From assembly GCA_963695375.1 (NCBI GenBank), contig OY968767.1, positions 2,604,001 to 2,668,000 of the forward strand: a stretch of 64,000 nt of DNA, read 5' to 3'. Source of the DNA: JACCVL01 sp963695375 (GTDB lineage Bacteria > Actinomycetota > Actinomycetes > Propionibacteriales > Nocardioidaceae). The translations under genes and the position numbers were made by a program. The notes beneath the pieces were generated by a model. That model worked only from the letters and a program-made list of their open reading frames with translations, did not search any database and had not been told where the DNA came from. Positions 1-8,214 of the stretch are shown in pieces (position 1 is the stretch's first letter; each line of letters begins with the position of its first letter).

Positions 1-3000
1 GTAGGCGAGGGACGGGTCGAGCGGCAGCGGCAGCGGCTCGCAGAGTCCGCGGCGCCGGAGATCGACCAAGGTGTCGAGCACGGTGGCCGCTTCGGGCCCG
101 GACGGTGCGTGCGCGACCGCGACCGCGACGGAGACGCCCGCGCCCGAGCGCCCGATCGTGACCGCGCGCCAGGACTCGTCCGGGCGCGCCACGGCCAGCG
201 CGAGCAGCTGCGTCCAGGCCCGCACCCGGTGCTTGGCGGCCAGCCGGGAGTAGGTGGTGCGCAACACGGTGTTCCCGGACAGGGGGCCCACGCTGCCCGC
301 GAGCCGGCAGCCGCTGGGCAGGGCCACGGAGAGGTCTGCGGTGGTCGGCGCACCCATGCGGTGCGGCGCGGCGGCCGCGATCAGCGGCTCGGCCGCGTCG
401 ATCACCCCGGCCAGCAGCTCGCTGCCGAGCCTGCCCGGCGGCAGCTCGCCGCGCCGCCAGGCCGCTTCGCGGCAGCTGTCCACGCTCCCCCCGGCCAGCC
501 GGTCGGTCACCCACCGGTCGCCGACGGCCCACTTCTGCAGCCCGTCGAGCTCGGCGTGCAGCGCGTCGTCCAGCTCCTCGCCCGGCTCCGGCACCGCCAC
601 GCCGAGCCGCTGTCGGAGGAAGCCGCGCACGGGGTGCTCGAGGAACCGGATCAGCGGGTCCAGCTCCACGGTGTCCGTAGGCGCGGTCCGCGACGGCGGC
701 GGCAGCGGGTCGGCGAGGAACGACGCCGGGGCGCGCCGCGGCCCGGCCGCGGCCCGGGCGCCGGCCAGCGCCGTCTGGTCGAAGCTGAACGGGGCCTGGT
801 CCGGTCCGGCGGCCGTGAAGTTGCGCGGGTCGAACGGCTGCAGCGGGTGCCGGACCACCACCCGGTCCCGTACCGACGCGTCCACGGCGTCCAGCAGCTC
901 GGCCAGCGGCACCGCCGGCGGCCGGACCGCGTTCGTGCGCTCGTCGGCGCCGGTGTAGAGGATGACGAGGTGCTCCTCGGCGGCGAGGACGGCGTCCAGC
1001 AGCAGCTGCCGATCCTCGCTGCGACGGTCCCGCTCCCCGACGAGCGGATCGCGAGCCAGCACGTCGTCGCCGTCCACCCCGGCACTGCGGGGGAAGACGC
1101 CGTCGTCCAGACCCAGCAGGCAGATCACCCGGTGCGGCACCGACCGCATCGGCACCATCGAGCACATCGTCAGGTTGCCCGTGCGGAAGCCGGCCCGGGT
1201 GGGCCGGCCCTGCAGCCGGTCCGCGAGCAGGGCCCGGACGTCGGCCAGCCGCAGCCGGACACCGGTCCGGCCGGTCGCGCCCGCCGCGACGTCGGCGAGC
1301 TCCCGGCGGGCCTGCGCGAGCTGCCACTCGTCCGCCGTTCCCACCGCGGTCAGGGTGTCGAGGGCCTCCGAGAGCGCCTCCAGCCACGCGGCCAGCGGCT
1401 GGCTGCCGGCGAGGCTGTCGAGCGCGGTCCCGAGCCGGGCGACGAGCTCGGCCAGCCGGCCGGCGAGGTCGACGTCGGTGCTGTCCACGTCGTCGAGCGG
1501 CAGCGCCAACCCGAGCCAGCGCAGGTCGTCCTCGGCCATCGTGACGCCGAGCAGCAGCCGGTCCAGACCGGCCTGCCAGGTGTTCTGCGGCACCGCTGCC
1601 AGCTGGTAGGGCGCCCGGTGCGCCGCATCGAGGCCCCAGCGCACGTTCGACCCGGCGACCCAGTCCCGGATCCGCTCGAGGTCGTCGTCGTCCAGCCGGA
1701 ACCGCCTGCGGACCGGTGCCAGCGCCGCCAGGTCCAGCACCTGGGAGGCGGTCACCCGGGCGTCGGCGAGCTCGAGCAGGCGGGCCATCGTGGCCAGCAG
1801 CGGGTTGGTCTGGCGCAGCGACCGGTCCGCCAGCCGCACCCGCAGCCGGTGGCCGGGGTGCTCGGCCGGATCGGCTGCCCGCTCGGCGGTGGTGCTGAGC
1901 CCGAACGTGGCCGAGATCAGCGGGGCGTAGGACTCGATGTCGGGACACATCACCAGCACGTCCCGCGGCTCCAGCGACGGGTCGGTCTGGAGCAACCCGA
2001 GCAGGACCTCCCGCAGCACCTCGACCTGGCGGGCCCGGCCGTGGCAGGCGTGCACCTGGAGGCTGCGGTCGTCGGCGTCCGGCACGGGGTGTGACCGCCC
2101 GGGTGCGGCGTCCTCGCGCAGGTCCTGTTGCAGCCGGCCCAGCACGGTGTCCCGGCGCTCCTCCAGCCCGTGGTGCTGGTCCGAGGCCGCCGGCCCCGCC
2201 TCGGCGAGCAGCAGCTGCATCTCCCGGGCGTCCCGGCCGAGCGAGGCGAGCAGCCGGTGCGCCGGCAACGCGGCGCTGGGGTCGAGCCGCCTCCGGGGCC
2301 GGGAATCGACCGCCGGGAGCCCGGCCAGCCGGTCCCACAGCACCGCCGACGGGTGCGGCAGCCACAGGTGCACGTCGCGGTGCTCGGCCAGCGCGGCGAG
2401 CACCGCCACCTGCTCGGTGGTCAGCCGGGTCGGCCCGAACAGCGACAGCCGGTCGGGCAGCGGCACCCGCTCCGGGTCGGTGCGCACCGCCGCGCAGGCG
2501 GTGTCCCGCCGCTCGGCCGGGCTGGGGACATCGATCGCCGCCCGCAGCCGCCGCCACAGCTCGGCCTGCCAGCGCAGGTCGTCGGGCAGGGGGTGACCGG
2601 CGCCGTCGGTGTCGGACCCGGCGGCCCAGTCCCGCAGCAGCCCCCCGCGCTGCGAGGCGTACGACGCGTACAGCCGGGCCAGGTGCTGGGCGGCGACGAG
2701 CCGCCGGTCCGAGCCGGCCGCCAGGTGTCGCGCCAGCGGCGCGCACCAGTCCTCGCCGATGCAGTCGTCGATCACCTCGACCAGGGTCCAGACCGAGCGG
2801 CCCTCCGGCCACGGGTCGTCGTCCGGGTCCACCCCGCCGGCAGCCGACACGACCTCCGCGACCAGCCGCGTCGGGGAGCAGAAGTCGATGTTGGCGCTCA
2901 CGCCGTCGGCTCCGTCGGTGGCGCCCAGGTGGTGCGACAGCCGCTGGGTCAGCCAGCGCTCCACCCCACGCGCCGGGACCGCCAGCACCTCGGGCACGAA

Positions 3001-3087
3001 CGGGTCGGGTGTCCCGGTCGCGAGCAGCCCGGCCAGCGCGGCGACCAGCGGGTCGGCGCGTTCGGACCGGTGCAGGTGGAGCGCCAT
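1..3087 (-). CDS. recC: RecBCD exonuclease V, gamma subunit RecC (3' end outside window)
   Basis: The minus-strand frame is open from the ATG at 3087 to the window edge (1,029 codons, no stop). The protein begins MALHLHRSERADPLVAALAG and continues with a region rich in PxRGVERWLxQRLSHHLG, the usual actinobacterial RecC N-terminus. RecC proteins are about 1,100 aa, so only the last tail is missing. RecC is the Chi-recognising, inactive-helicase subunit of RecBCD, which processes double-strand breaks; recB and recD would be expected just beyond position 1, but this is not visible. Long open frames on the plus strand across 100-2100 are shadows of this gene. The start overlaps the stop of a tiny leader ORF (TGATG), which suggests coupled translation. 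Confidence 0.93.
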   Translation of the reverse strand, partial: MALHLHRSERADPLVAALAGLLATGTPDPFVPEVLAVPARGVERWLTQRLSHHLGATDGADGVSANIDFCSPTRLVAEVVSAAGGVDPDDDPWPEGRSVWTLVEVIDDCIGEDWCAPLARHLAAGSDRRLVAAQHLARLYASYASQRGGLLRDWAAGSDTDGAGHPLPDDLRWQAELWRRLRAAIDVPSPAERRDTACAAVRTDPERVPLPDRLSLFGPTRLTTEQVAVLAALAEHRDVHLWLPHPSAVLWDRLAGLPAVDSRPRRRLDPSAALPAHRLLASLGRDAREMQLLLAEAGPAASDQHHGLEERRDTVLGRLQQDLREDAAPGRSHPVPDADDRSLQVHACHGRARQVEVLREVLLGLLQTDPSLEPRDVLVMCPDIESYAPLISATFGLSTTAERAADPAEHPGHRLRVRLADRSLRQTNPLLATMARLLELADARVTASQVLDLAALAPVRRRFRLDDDDLERIRDWVAGSNVRWGLDAAHRAPYQLAAVPQNTWQAGLDRLLLGVTMAEDDLRWLGLALPLDDVDSTDVDLAGRLAELVARLGTALDSLAGSQPLAAWLEALSEALDTLTAVGTADEWQLAQARRELADVAAGATGRTGVRLRLADVRALLADRLQGRPTRAGFRTGNLTMCSMVPMRSVPHRVICLLGLDDGVFPRSAGVDGDDVLARDPLVGERDRRSEDRQLLLDAVLAAEEHLVILYTGADERTNAVRPPAVPLAELLDAVDASVRDRVVVRHPLQPFDPRNFTAAGPDQAPFSFDQTALAGARAAAGPRRAPASFLADPLPPPSRTAPTDTVELDPLIRFLEHPVRGFLRQRLGVAVPEPGEELDDALHAELDGLQKWAVGDRWVTDRLAGGSVDSCREAAWRRGELPPGRLGSELLAGVIDAAEPLIAAAAPHRMGAPTTADLSVALPSGCRLAGSVGPLSGNTVLRTTYSRLAAKHRVRAWTQLLALAVARPDESWRAVTIGRSGAGVSVAVAVAHAPSGPEAATVLDTLVDLRRRGLCEPLPLPLDPSLAY

Positions 3088-3110
3088 CAGGGGCCCCCGT
3101 CGGCCGACAT
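3087..3110 (-). CDS. Seven-codon leader ORF of recC on a leaderless transcript
   Basis: On the minus strand a TAGGGT -10 hexamer (3118-3123) sits 7 nt before an ATG at 3110. That ATG opens a 7-codon ORF (MSADGGP) whose TGA shares its final A with the recC ATG (TGATG). The -10 to ATG distance is the one typical of leaderless actinobacterial mRNAs. No Shine-Dalgarno sequence precedes the recC ATG itself, so ribosomes probably enter at the leader and re-initiate at recC. The peptide has no amino-acid run suggesting attenuation. This is inference from layout only. Confidence 0.5.
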   Translation of the reverse strand: MSADGGP

Positions 3111-3193
3111 GGCGGCGACCCTAGCCGCCGGCTCCCCCCGGTGCGGGCGGCCCGGCTGGGGGCTGCCGGTCGATGCGCGGCGCAGGTCCAGGG

Positions 3194-3212
3194 CTGCAGA
3201 AGTCGCGGATCG
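3194..3212 (-). repeat. Single copy of the 20-bp dispersed intergenic repeat
   Basis: The plus strand reads CTGCAGAAGTCGCGGATCG, the reverse complement of the repeat described at 6618-6764. It lies in the 142-bp gap between divergent recC (leader start at 3110) and the flavoprotein gene at 3253, immediately upstream of the latter's probable promoter. Confidence 0.8.
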
Positions 3213-3240
3213 CGGACCGTTGGGGGGAGGATTGCCGGGG

Positions 3241-3246
3241 TAGCGT
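3241..3246 (+). promoter_or_regulatory. Probable -10 box of a leaderless transcript
   Basis: TAGCGT lies 6 nt before the GTG at 3253, and no Shine-Dalgarno sequence lies in between, so the mRNA probably starts at or very near the start codon. A weak TTGGGG at 3220-3225 is the only -35 candidate, with a short 15-bp spacer. Confidence 0.5.
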
Positions 3247-3252
3247 CTCGAC

Positions 3253-4566
3253 GTGCCCCCGTCCCGGACCGACGTCGTCGTCGTGGGCGCCGGTCTGGCC
3301 GGGCTCGCCGCCGCCCGGGTGCTCGTCGAGGCCGGCCTCGAGGTCGCGGTGCTGGAGGCGTCCGACGCGGTCGGCGGCCGAGTCCGCACCGACCGGGTGG
3401 ACGGCGTGCTGCTCGACCGGGGCTTCCAGCTGCTGAACCCCGCCTACCCCGCGCTGCGGGGCCTCGTGGACCTGCCCGCGCTGCGGCTGCACCCGTTCGA
3501 CCCCGGCGTGGTCGCGGTCAGCAGCGGGGCGCGTGGCACGCTGGTCGACCCGCTGCGCCGCCCGCGGGACATCCCCGGCCTGCTCGCCGGGCTCGGCAGC
3601 CGGGGCACCGGCAGCCCGCTGGAGAAGGTCCGGTTCGCCGGCTACGTCACCCGGGTCGCCGTCGAGCCGGTGCGACGGCTGCAGCGCCGCCCGGACGTCG
3701 GCTGGGGGGCGGCGTTCGACGCCGCCGGGATGCGCGGCGGGCTGCGCCGGTCGGTCCTCGAGCCGTTCCTCGCCGGCGTCCTCGGCGAGGACGAGCAGCA
3801 GACGTCGCGGCGCTACGTCGACCTGGTGCTGCGCAGCTTCGCGCGCGGCACACCGTCGCTCCCGGAGGCCGGCATGCAGGCGCTCCCCGAGCAGTTGGCG
3901 GCCGGGCTGCCGGCCGGCACGGTGCGGCTGGACACCCCGGTCCGCCGGGTGTCCGGGTCGGGCGTGCGGACCGGCACCGGCCGGGAGGAGGGGGCCGCGG
4001 TCGTGCTGGCCGCTGACGCGCTGGCGTCCGCCGAGCTGCTCGGGTGGCCGCCGCCACCGGTCCGCTCGCTGACCACCCTGTGGTTCCGGGCACCCGCCTC
4101 GCCGGTGCCGACCGGCCGGCCGCTGCTGCACGTGGACGGCGGCCGGCGCGGTCCGGTGGTCAACGTGGCGGTGGTGTCCGACGCCGCCCCCTCGTACTGC
4201 ACCGACGGGGCCCTCGTCGCCGCCAGTCTGGTCGGAGACCACCCCGGCGCCGAGGCCGAGCCCGCGGTCCGCCGGCAGCTGGGACTGATGCTGGCCACCG
4301 ACGTCACCGGCTGGGACCTGGTCCGCACCGACGCCATCGCCGCGGCGCTGCCGGCCGCCCGGCCGCCGTTCGACCTCCGCCGGCCGGTCGACCTCGGCGA
4401 CGGGCTGTTCGTGGCCGGCGACCACCGGGACACGCCGTCGACCCAGGGGGCGCTGGCGTCCGGACGCCGGGCCGCCCGCGCCGTGCTGCGGCGACTGGGC
4501 CGCCCGCTCCCGGCGGGACCCGCCGTTGCCCGGACCGTACCGACGGGTAACAATGGCCGCACCTGA
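3253..4566 (+). CDS. NAD(P)/FAD-dependent oxidoreductase (amine-oxidase / protoporphyrinogen-oxidase-like)
   Basis: This 437-aa protein opens with a Rossmann dinucleotide motif (VVVVGAGLAGLAAARVL, residues 7-23) followed by an acidic strand end (LEASDAVGGR) typical of flavin-containing amine oxidases and HemY/phytoene-desaturase-like enzymes. Near the C-terminus LGDGLFVAGDHRDTPSTQGA matches the second FAD-binding motif with the final G(A/S)xxSG helix. There is no signal peptide, so it is cytoplasmic or peripheral. The substrate cannot be told; neighbours (recC divergent, acyl-CoA dehydrogenase 18 bp downstream) do not settle it. The GTG start is supported by the leaderless -10 box 6 nt upstream. 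Confidence 0.85.
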   Translation: MPPSRTDVVVVGAGLAGLAAARVLVEAGLEVAVLEASDAVGGRVRTDRVDGVLLDRGFQLLNPAYPALRGLVDLPALRLHPFDPGVVAVSSGARGTLVDPLRRPRDIPGLLAGLGSRGTGSPLEKVRFAGYVTRVAVEPVRRLQRRPDVGWGAAFDAAGMRGGLRRSVLEPFLAGVLGEDEQQTSRRYVDLVLRSFARGTPSLPEAGMQALPEQLAAGLPAGTVRLDTPVRRVSGSGVRTGTGREEGAAVVLAADALASAELLGWPPPPVRSLTTLWFRAPASPVPTGRPLLHVDGGRRGPVVNVAVVSDAAPSYCTDGALVAASLVGDHPGAEAEPAVRRQLGLMLATDVTGWDLVRTDAIAAALPAARPPFDLRRPVDLGDGLFVAGDHRDTPSTQGALASGRRAARAVLRRLGRPLPAGPAVARTVPTGNNGRT

Positions 4567-4584
4567 GTCGTCGAAGGGATCCCT

Positions 4585-6597
4585 GTGAGCACCGACGTGA
4601 CCGACCAGACCGCCGACCCCGCCGCCACTCCGGCCGGAGCGCGGACCGACGCGCGGCCGGACGCCACCCGAGGGGCCGGCGTCACCCGCGACGTCAGCCA
4701 GCAGGAGGCTCGCGAGGTCGCCGAGGCGGCCCGTGAGTCGGGGTGGTCGCGCCCGAGCTTCGCCAAGGAGCTGTACCTCGGCCGCTTCGACCTGTCGCTG
4801 ATCCACCCGCACCCGCGCGCCGACGCCGACGACACGGCCCGCGGCGAGGCCTTCCTGGACCGGCTGCGGCCGTACTGCGAGACGCTCGACTCCGGGGTGA
4901 TCGAGCGCGAGGCTCGGATCCCGGACGACTACATCAACGGCCTGGCCGAGCTCGGAGTCTTCGGGATGAAGATCCCGCGGGAGTACGGCGGCCTCGGCCT
5001 CACGATGGCCTACTACGGCCGCGCGCTGATGCTGATCGGCTCGGTGCACCCGAGCCTCGGCACGCTGATCTCCGCGCACCAGTCCATCGGCGTGCCGGAG
5101 CCGGTGAAGATGTTCGGGACGGCGGAGCAGAAACAGGCCTACCTGCCGCGGTGTGCCGGCGGCGCGGTGAGCGCGTTCCTGCTCACCGAGCCGGACGTGG
5201 GGTCCGACCCGGCTCGGATGGGCGCCACCGCGACGCCGAACGAGGACGGCTCCGCGTACCTGCTCGACGGGGTCAAGCTCTGGACCACCAACGGCGTGAT
5301 CGCCGAGCTGCTGGTCGTGATGGCCAGGGTGCCGAAGCACGCCGGGGGCCGCGGCGGCATCAGCGCGTTCGTGGTGGAAGCGGACTCGCCGGGGATCACC
5401 GTCGAGCAGCGGAACGCGTTCATGGGGCTGAAGGGGATCGAGAACGGCGTCACCCGCTTCGCCCAGGTCCGGGTGCCGGTGGGCAACCGGCTGGGCCGGG
5501 AGGGTGAGGGGCTGAAGATCGCCCTCACCACCTTGAACACCGGCCGGCTGTCGATCCCGGCGATGTGCGCGGCGGCCGGCAAGTGGTGCCTGAAGATCGC
5601 CCGCGAGTGGTCGTCCGAGCGGGTGCAGTGGGGCCGCCCGGTCGGCGCGCACGCGGCGGTCGCGCACAAGGTGTCGTTCATGGCCGCGACCACGTTCGGG
5701 CTCGAGGCGGTGCTGGACCTGTCGGCGCAGCTCGCCGACGCCGGCACCAAGGACATCCGGATCGAAGCCGCCCTGGCCAAGCTGTGGGCCAGCGAGATGG
5801 CGTGGCAGATCGCCGACGAGCTGGTCCAGGTCCGCGGTGGCCGCGGGTACGAGACCGCCGAATCGCTGCGGGCTCGGGGCGAGCGGGCGGTGCCGGCCGA
5901 GCAGATCCTGCGCGACCTGCGGATCAACCGGGTGTTCGAGGGCTCGACCGAGATCATGCACCTGCTGATCGCCCGGGAGGCCGTCGACGCGCACCTGTCC
6001 GCGGCCGGTGACCTGGCCTCGGCCGACGCCGACCTCCCGGCCAAGGCCAAGGCGGCCGCCAAGGCCAGCGGCTTCTACGCCAAGTGGCTGCCCCAGCTGG
6101 TGACCGGCAAGGGCAACGTGCCGACGTCGTACGCGGAGTTCGGCCGGCTGGCCCGGCACCTGCGCTACGTGGAGCGGTCGTCCCGCAAGCTGGCCCGGCA
6201 GACCTTCTACGGCATGAGCCGCTGGCAGGCCGGGCTGGAGCACCGGCAGGGGTTCCTGGCCAGGATCGTCGACATCGGGGCCGAGTTGTTCGCGATGGCC
6301 GCGGCCTGCTCCCGGGCCGAGATGCTGCGCGCCGACGACCCGGCGCGCGGGGCGTCCGCCTACGAACTGGCGGACGCCTTCTGCCAGCAGTCCCGCGGCC
6401 GGGTCGAGGCGCTGTTCGACCGGCTGTGGAACAACACCGACGACCTGGACACCCGGCTCGCGCGGCAGGTGCTGGACGGTCAGTACACCTGGCTGGAGAC
6501 CGGCGTGCTGGACCCGTCGGAGGGCACCGGTCCGTGGATCACCGCCTGGACGCCGGGCGAGTCCGAGCACGAGAGCGTCGCCCGCCGCTACCGCTAA
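4585..6597 (+). CDS. Acyl-CoA dehydrogenase (long form with C-terminal extension)
   Basis: The 670-aa protein has the acyl-CoA dehydrogenase fold: an N-terminal helical domain (DYINGLAELGVFGMKIPREYGGLG), the FAD/substrate beta-domain (AFLLTEPDVGSDPARM, KLWTTNG) and a C-terminal helical domain ending RVFEGSTEIMHLLIAREAVD. At 670 residues it is much longer than the usual 380-400; the extra C-terminal 200 residues resemble the extension of very-long-chain-type enzymes. A roughly 70-residue acidic and Ala-rich N-terminal tail precedes the fold. The GTG start follows an AAGGGA Shine-Dalgarno sequence. Acyl-CoA beta-oxidation is the family role; chain length is unknown. It is probably co-transcribed with the flavoprotein 18 bp upstream. 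Confidence 0.9.
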   Translation: MSTDVTDQTADPAATPAGARTDARPDATRGAGVTRDVSQQEAREVAEAARESGWSRPSFAKELYLGRFDLSLIHPHPRADADDTARGEAFLDRLRPYCETLDSGVIEREARIPDDYINGLAELGVFGMKIPREYGGLGLTMAYYGRALMLIGSVHPSLGTLISAHQSIGVPEPVKMFGTAEQKQAYLPRCAGGAVSAFLLTEPDVGSDPARMGATATPNEDGSAYLLDGVKLWTTNGVIAELLVVMARVPKHAGGRGGISAFVVEADSPGITVEQRNAFMGLKGIENGVTRFAQVRVPVGNRLGREGEGLKIALTTLNTGRLSIPAMCAAAGKWCLKIAREWSSERVQWGRPVGAHAAVAHKVSFMAATTFGLEAVLDLSAQLADAGTKDIRIEAALAKLWASEMAWQIADELVQVRGGRGYETAESLRARGERAVPAEQILRDLRINRVFEGSTEIMHLLIAREAVDAHLSAAGDLASADADLPAKAKAAAKASGFYAKWLPQLVTGKGNVPTSYAEFGRLARHLRYVERSSRKLARQTFYGMSRWQAGLEHRQGFLARIVDIGAELFAMAAACSRAEMLRADDPARGASAYELADAFCQQSRGRVEALFDRLWNNTDDLDTRLARQVLDGQYTWLETGVLDPSEGTGPWITAWTPGESEHESVARRYR

Positions 6598-6617
6598 GCC
6601 CCCAACCCCCCTCCCCT

Positions 6618-6764
6618 CACGATCCGCGACTTCTGCAGGCCGCCCTCCGCCCACCGCCCACGATCCGCGACTTCTGCAGGCCGCCGCTCCGCCCCACCGC
6701 CCACGATCCGCGACTTCTGCAGGCCGGTAAGCGGCCCGACCGCTGCAAAACCCGCGGATCGTGA
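6618..6764. repeat. Cluster of four dispersed-repeat copies between convergent genes
   Basis: Three plus-oriented copies of ACGATCCGCGACTTCTGCAG (from 6618, 6659 and 6702, each preceded by C) are followed by one degenerate minus-oriented copy (6743-6764, CTGCAAAACCCGCGGATCGT). The last plus copy and the minus copy can fold into a long hairpin. The cluster fills the gap between a plus-strand gene ending at 6597 and a minus-strand gene ending at 6781, so it may act as a bidirectional terminator. It is too short and too irregularly spaced to be a CRISPR array. Confidence 0.85.
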
Positions 6765-6780
6765 GGGAGGGGGTGCGGAG

Positions 6781-7287
6781 TCAGCGGGGTGGGTCAGCGG
6801 GACCCGACACCGGCCACACGTAGGGCAGGTCGTCGGGCACGTCCGGGAACAGCCGCCGGTAGTGGTCCGGGTCTTTGCGCACCAGGTTGGACTGATGGGA
6901 CCGGTGCAGGTCCTGGTCGCCGAGCCAGGAGGGTGCCATCTCGTGGCGGCCCGACGCGTCCCCGTCCTGCCAGCGGCCAGCGGCGCGCAGCAGACCGGCC
7001 GTCTTGACCGCGCAGGTGTCCCCGAACCCCCGACCGGTCCACTCCTGGCAGATGAGCTCCTGGTAGCGGCCGAGTGCGGATTCGCTCCCCTGCCACATCA
7101 GCACGGCCGGATGGGTCCGCCAGCCCCGTGGCTCATACGTCTCGATCACACCGGCGGCGGTGTCCCAACGCAGCCCGAGCAGCACCTGCATGATCTGCAG
7201 CGTCTCGACCCGCTGCTTGCCGAGTCGCCGGTCGTCGAGCACGGCCGCGGTCCGGACGAAGTCGGGGTACGGCAGGAACGTCTGGAT
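6781..7287 (-). CDS. MSMEG_6728-family protein, apparently starting at an ATC codon
   Basis: The 168-aa product reads (M)QTFLPYPDFVRTAAVLDDRR, then LGKQRVETLQ, HPAVLMWQG and HPDHYRRLFP-like segments typical of the MSMEG_6728 family, often annotated as related to pyrimidine-dimer DNA glycosylases; its function is not established. Family proteins normally begin M-x-TFLPYPDF. Here the codon at that place is ATC (7287-7285), preceded at ideal distance by AAGGAG (7299-7294), and no ATG, GTG or TTG exists upstream in frame before the repeat. The first standard start (GTG at 7242) would remove the most conserved 15 residues. Either ATC is used as the start or the base is a substitution or error. Confidence 0.7.
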   Translation of the reverse strand: MQTFLPYPDFVRTAAVLDDRRLGKQRVETLQIMQVLLGLRWDTAAGVIETYEPRGWRTHPAVLMWQGSESALGRYQELICQEWTGRGFGDTCAVKTAGLLRAAGRWQDGDASGRHEMAPSWLGDQDLHRSHQSNLVRKDPDHYRRLFPDVPDDLPYVWPVSGPADPPR

Positions 7288-7313
7288 CGCTGGCTCCTTC
7301 GACGGGTGGGGGG

Positions 7314-7334
7314 CTGCAAAAGTCGCGGATCGTG
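7314..7334 (-). repeat. Single minus-oriented dispersed repeat
   Basis: CTGCAAAAGTCGCGGATCGT lies in the 79-bp gap between the IclR gene end (7367) and the MSMEG_6728-family start (7287), both on the minus strand. It carries the CAAAAGTC variant also seen at 47213. Confidence 0.8.
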
Positions 7335-7366
7335 AGCAGGGCGGGGCGGGGGCTGGGAGGGGTGGG

Positions 7367-8116
7367 TCAGGAGGTGGGGGTCGGGGTGAGCACCTGGGCG
7401 GCGGTGCGCTTGATCAGGTCCGCCGTCCACTCCGCGCTGTCCGGCGCCGGGAACCGGTACGTCGGCCCGTGCGCGTACAGCGAGCCGAGCACCCGGCCCT
7501 TCGGGCTGCGCACCACCGCGGCCACCGAGGAGATCCCGTCGGCGAACTCCTCGTGCACCCAGCAGACGCCGTCGCGCTGCGTCTGGGCCAGCCGCTCGCG
7601 GATCTGCCTGGGGTGCACCACCGTGTGCTCGGTGTAGGCGGTCAGCGGGTGGGCGAGGTAGCGGTCCAGCTCCGCCTCGCCCCACTCCGCCATGATCGCC
7701 ACCCCCGGCGCGCCGACGTGTGCCGGGAACAGCTCACCGGTGTAGTCGCGCACCTGCACGGCGTGCGGTCCGTCCACCTGGGCGGCGATCTGCACCGCGG
7801 AGCCGCTCGGGATGCTGAAGCCGGTGCCCTCACCGAGCTGCAGCGCCAGCCACTCCAGGTGCGGCCGGACGGTGTCGACCAACCGGGCGGTCAGGTCCAC
7901 CGGGCCGAGCATCTGCGGCAGCCGGGAGCCGAGCTGGTAGTCCGACCCGTCCTCCACCCGCTCGACGACCCCGAGCTCCTCGAGCGTCGACAGCAACCGT
8001 GCGACGGTGGACTTGGGCAGGTCGGACCGGCCGGCGATCTCGGTCACGCCGGACGCGCCGTCGGAGACGATCTCGAGAATCGCGAACGCGCGCTCGACGG
8101 ACTGGACGCTGGGCAT
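7367..8116 (-). CDS. IclR-family transcriptional regulator
   Basis: The 249-aa protein starts MPSVQSVERAFAILEIVSDG, the classic IclR N-terminal winged helix-turn-helix, with the recognition region LPKSTVARLLSTLEELGVVER. The rest is the IclR effector-binding GAF-like domain (HLEWLALQLGEGTGFSI ... GAPGVAIMA). The start at 8116 is chosen because GGAGG sits just upstream and the helix-turn-helix begins at once. It is divergent from the demethylation cluster starting at 8215, and a 17-bp palindrome lies between them, so it very probably controls that cluster. Its effector is unknown; the methylated amine substrate is the obvious candidate. Confidence 0.9.
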   Translation of the reverse strand: MPSVQSVERAFAILEIVSDGASGVTEIAGRSDLPKSTVARLLSTLEELGVVERVEDGSDYQLGSRLPQMLGPVDLTARLVDTVRPHLEWLALQLGEGTGFSIPSGSAVQIAAQVDGPHAVQVRDYTGELFPAHVGAPGVAIMAEWGEAELDRYLAHPLTAYTEHTVVHPRQIRERLAQTQRDGVCWVHEEFADGISSVAAVVRSPKGRVLGSLYAHGPTYRFPAPDSAEWTADLIKRTAAQVLTPTPTS

Positions 8117-8147
8117 GGCCCTCCACGGATCGGGAAGCCGACAGCCT

Positions 8148-8164
8148 ATCGTGTGCACCACGAT
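8148..8164. promoter_or_regulatory. Palindrome in the IclR / flavoenzyme divergent region
   Basis: ATCGTG-TGCAC-CACGAT is a perfect inverted repeat with 6-bp arms and a 5-bp centre. It overlaps TATCGT (8147-8152), a possible plus-strand -10 box. The position, midway between the IclR start (8116) and the start at 8215, fits an operator for the IclR protein. No binding data support this. Confidence 0.45.
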
Positions 8165-8214
8165 GCGGGACGGAACCACGTAGCGGGTGACACCCGAGGC
8201 AGAGGAGACACCGG

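Noticed and set aside
109..2094. A 661-codon open frame on the plus strand
   Set aside because: It is antisense to recC in very GC-rich DNA; its product is Arg/Gly/Pro-rich with no family signature, while the minus strand encodes a clear RecC.
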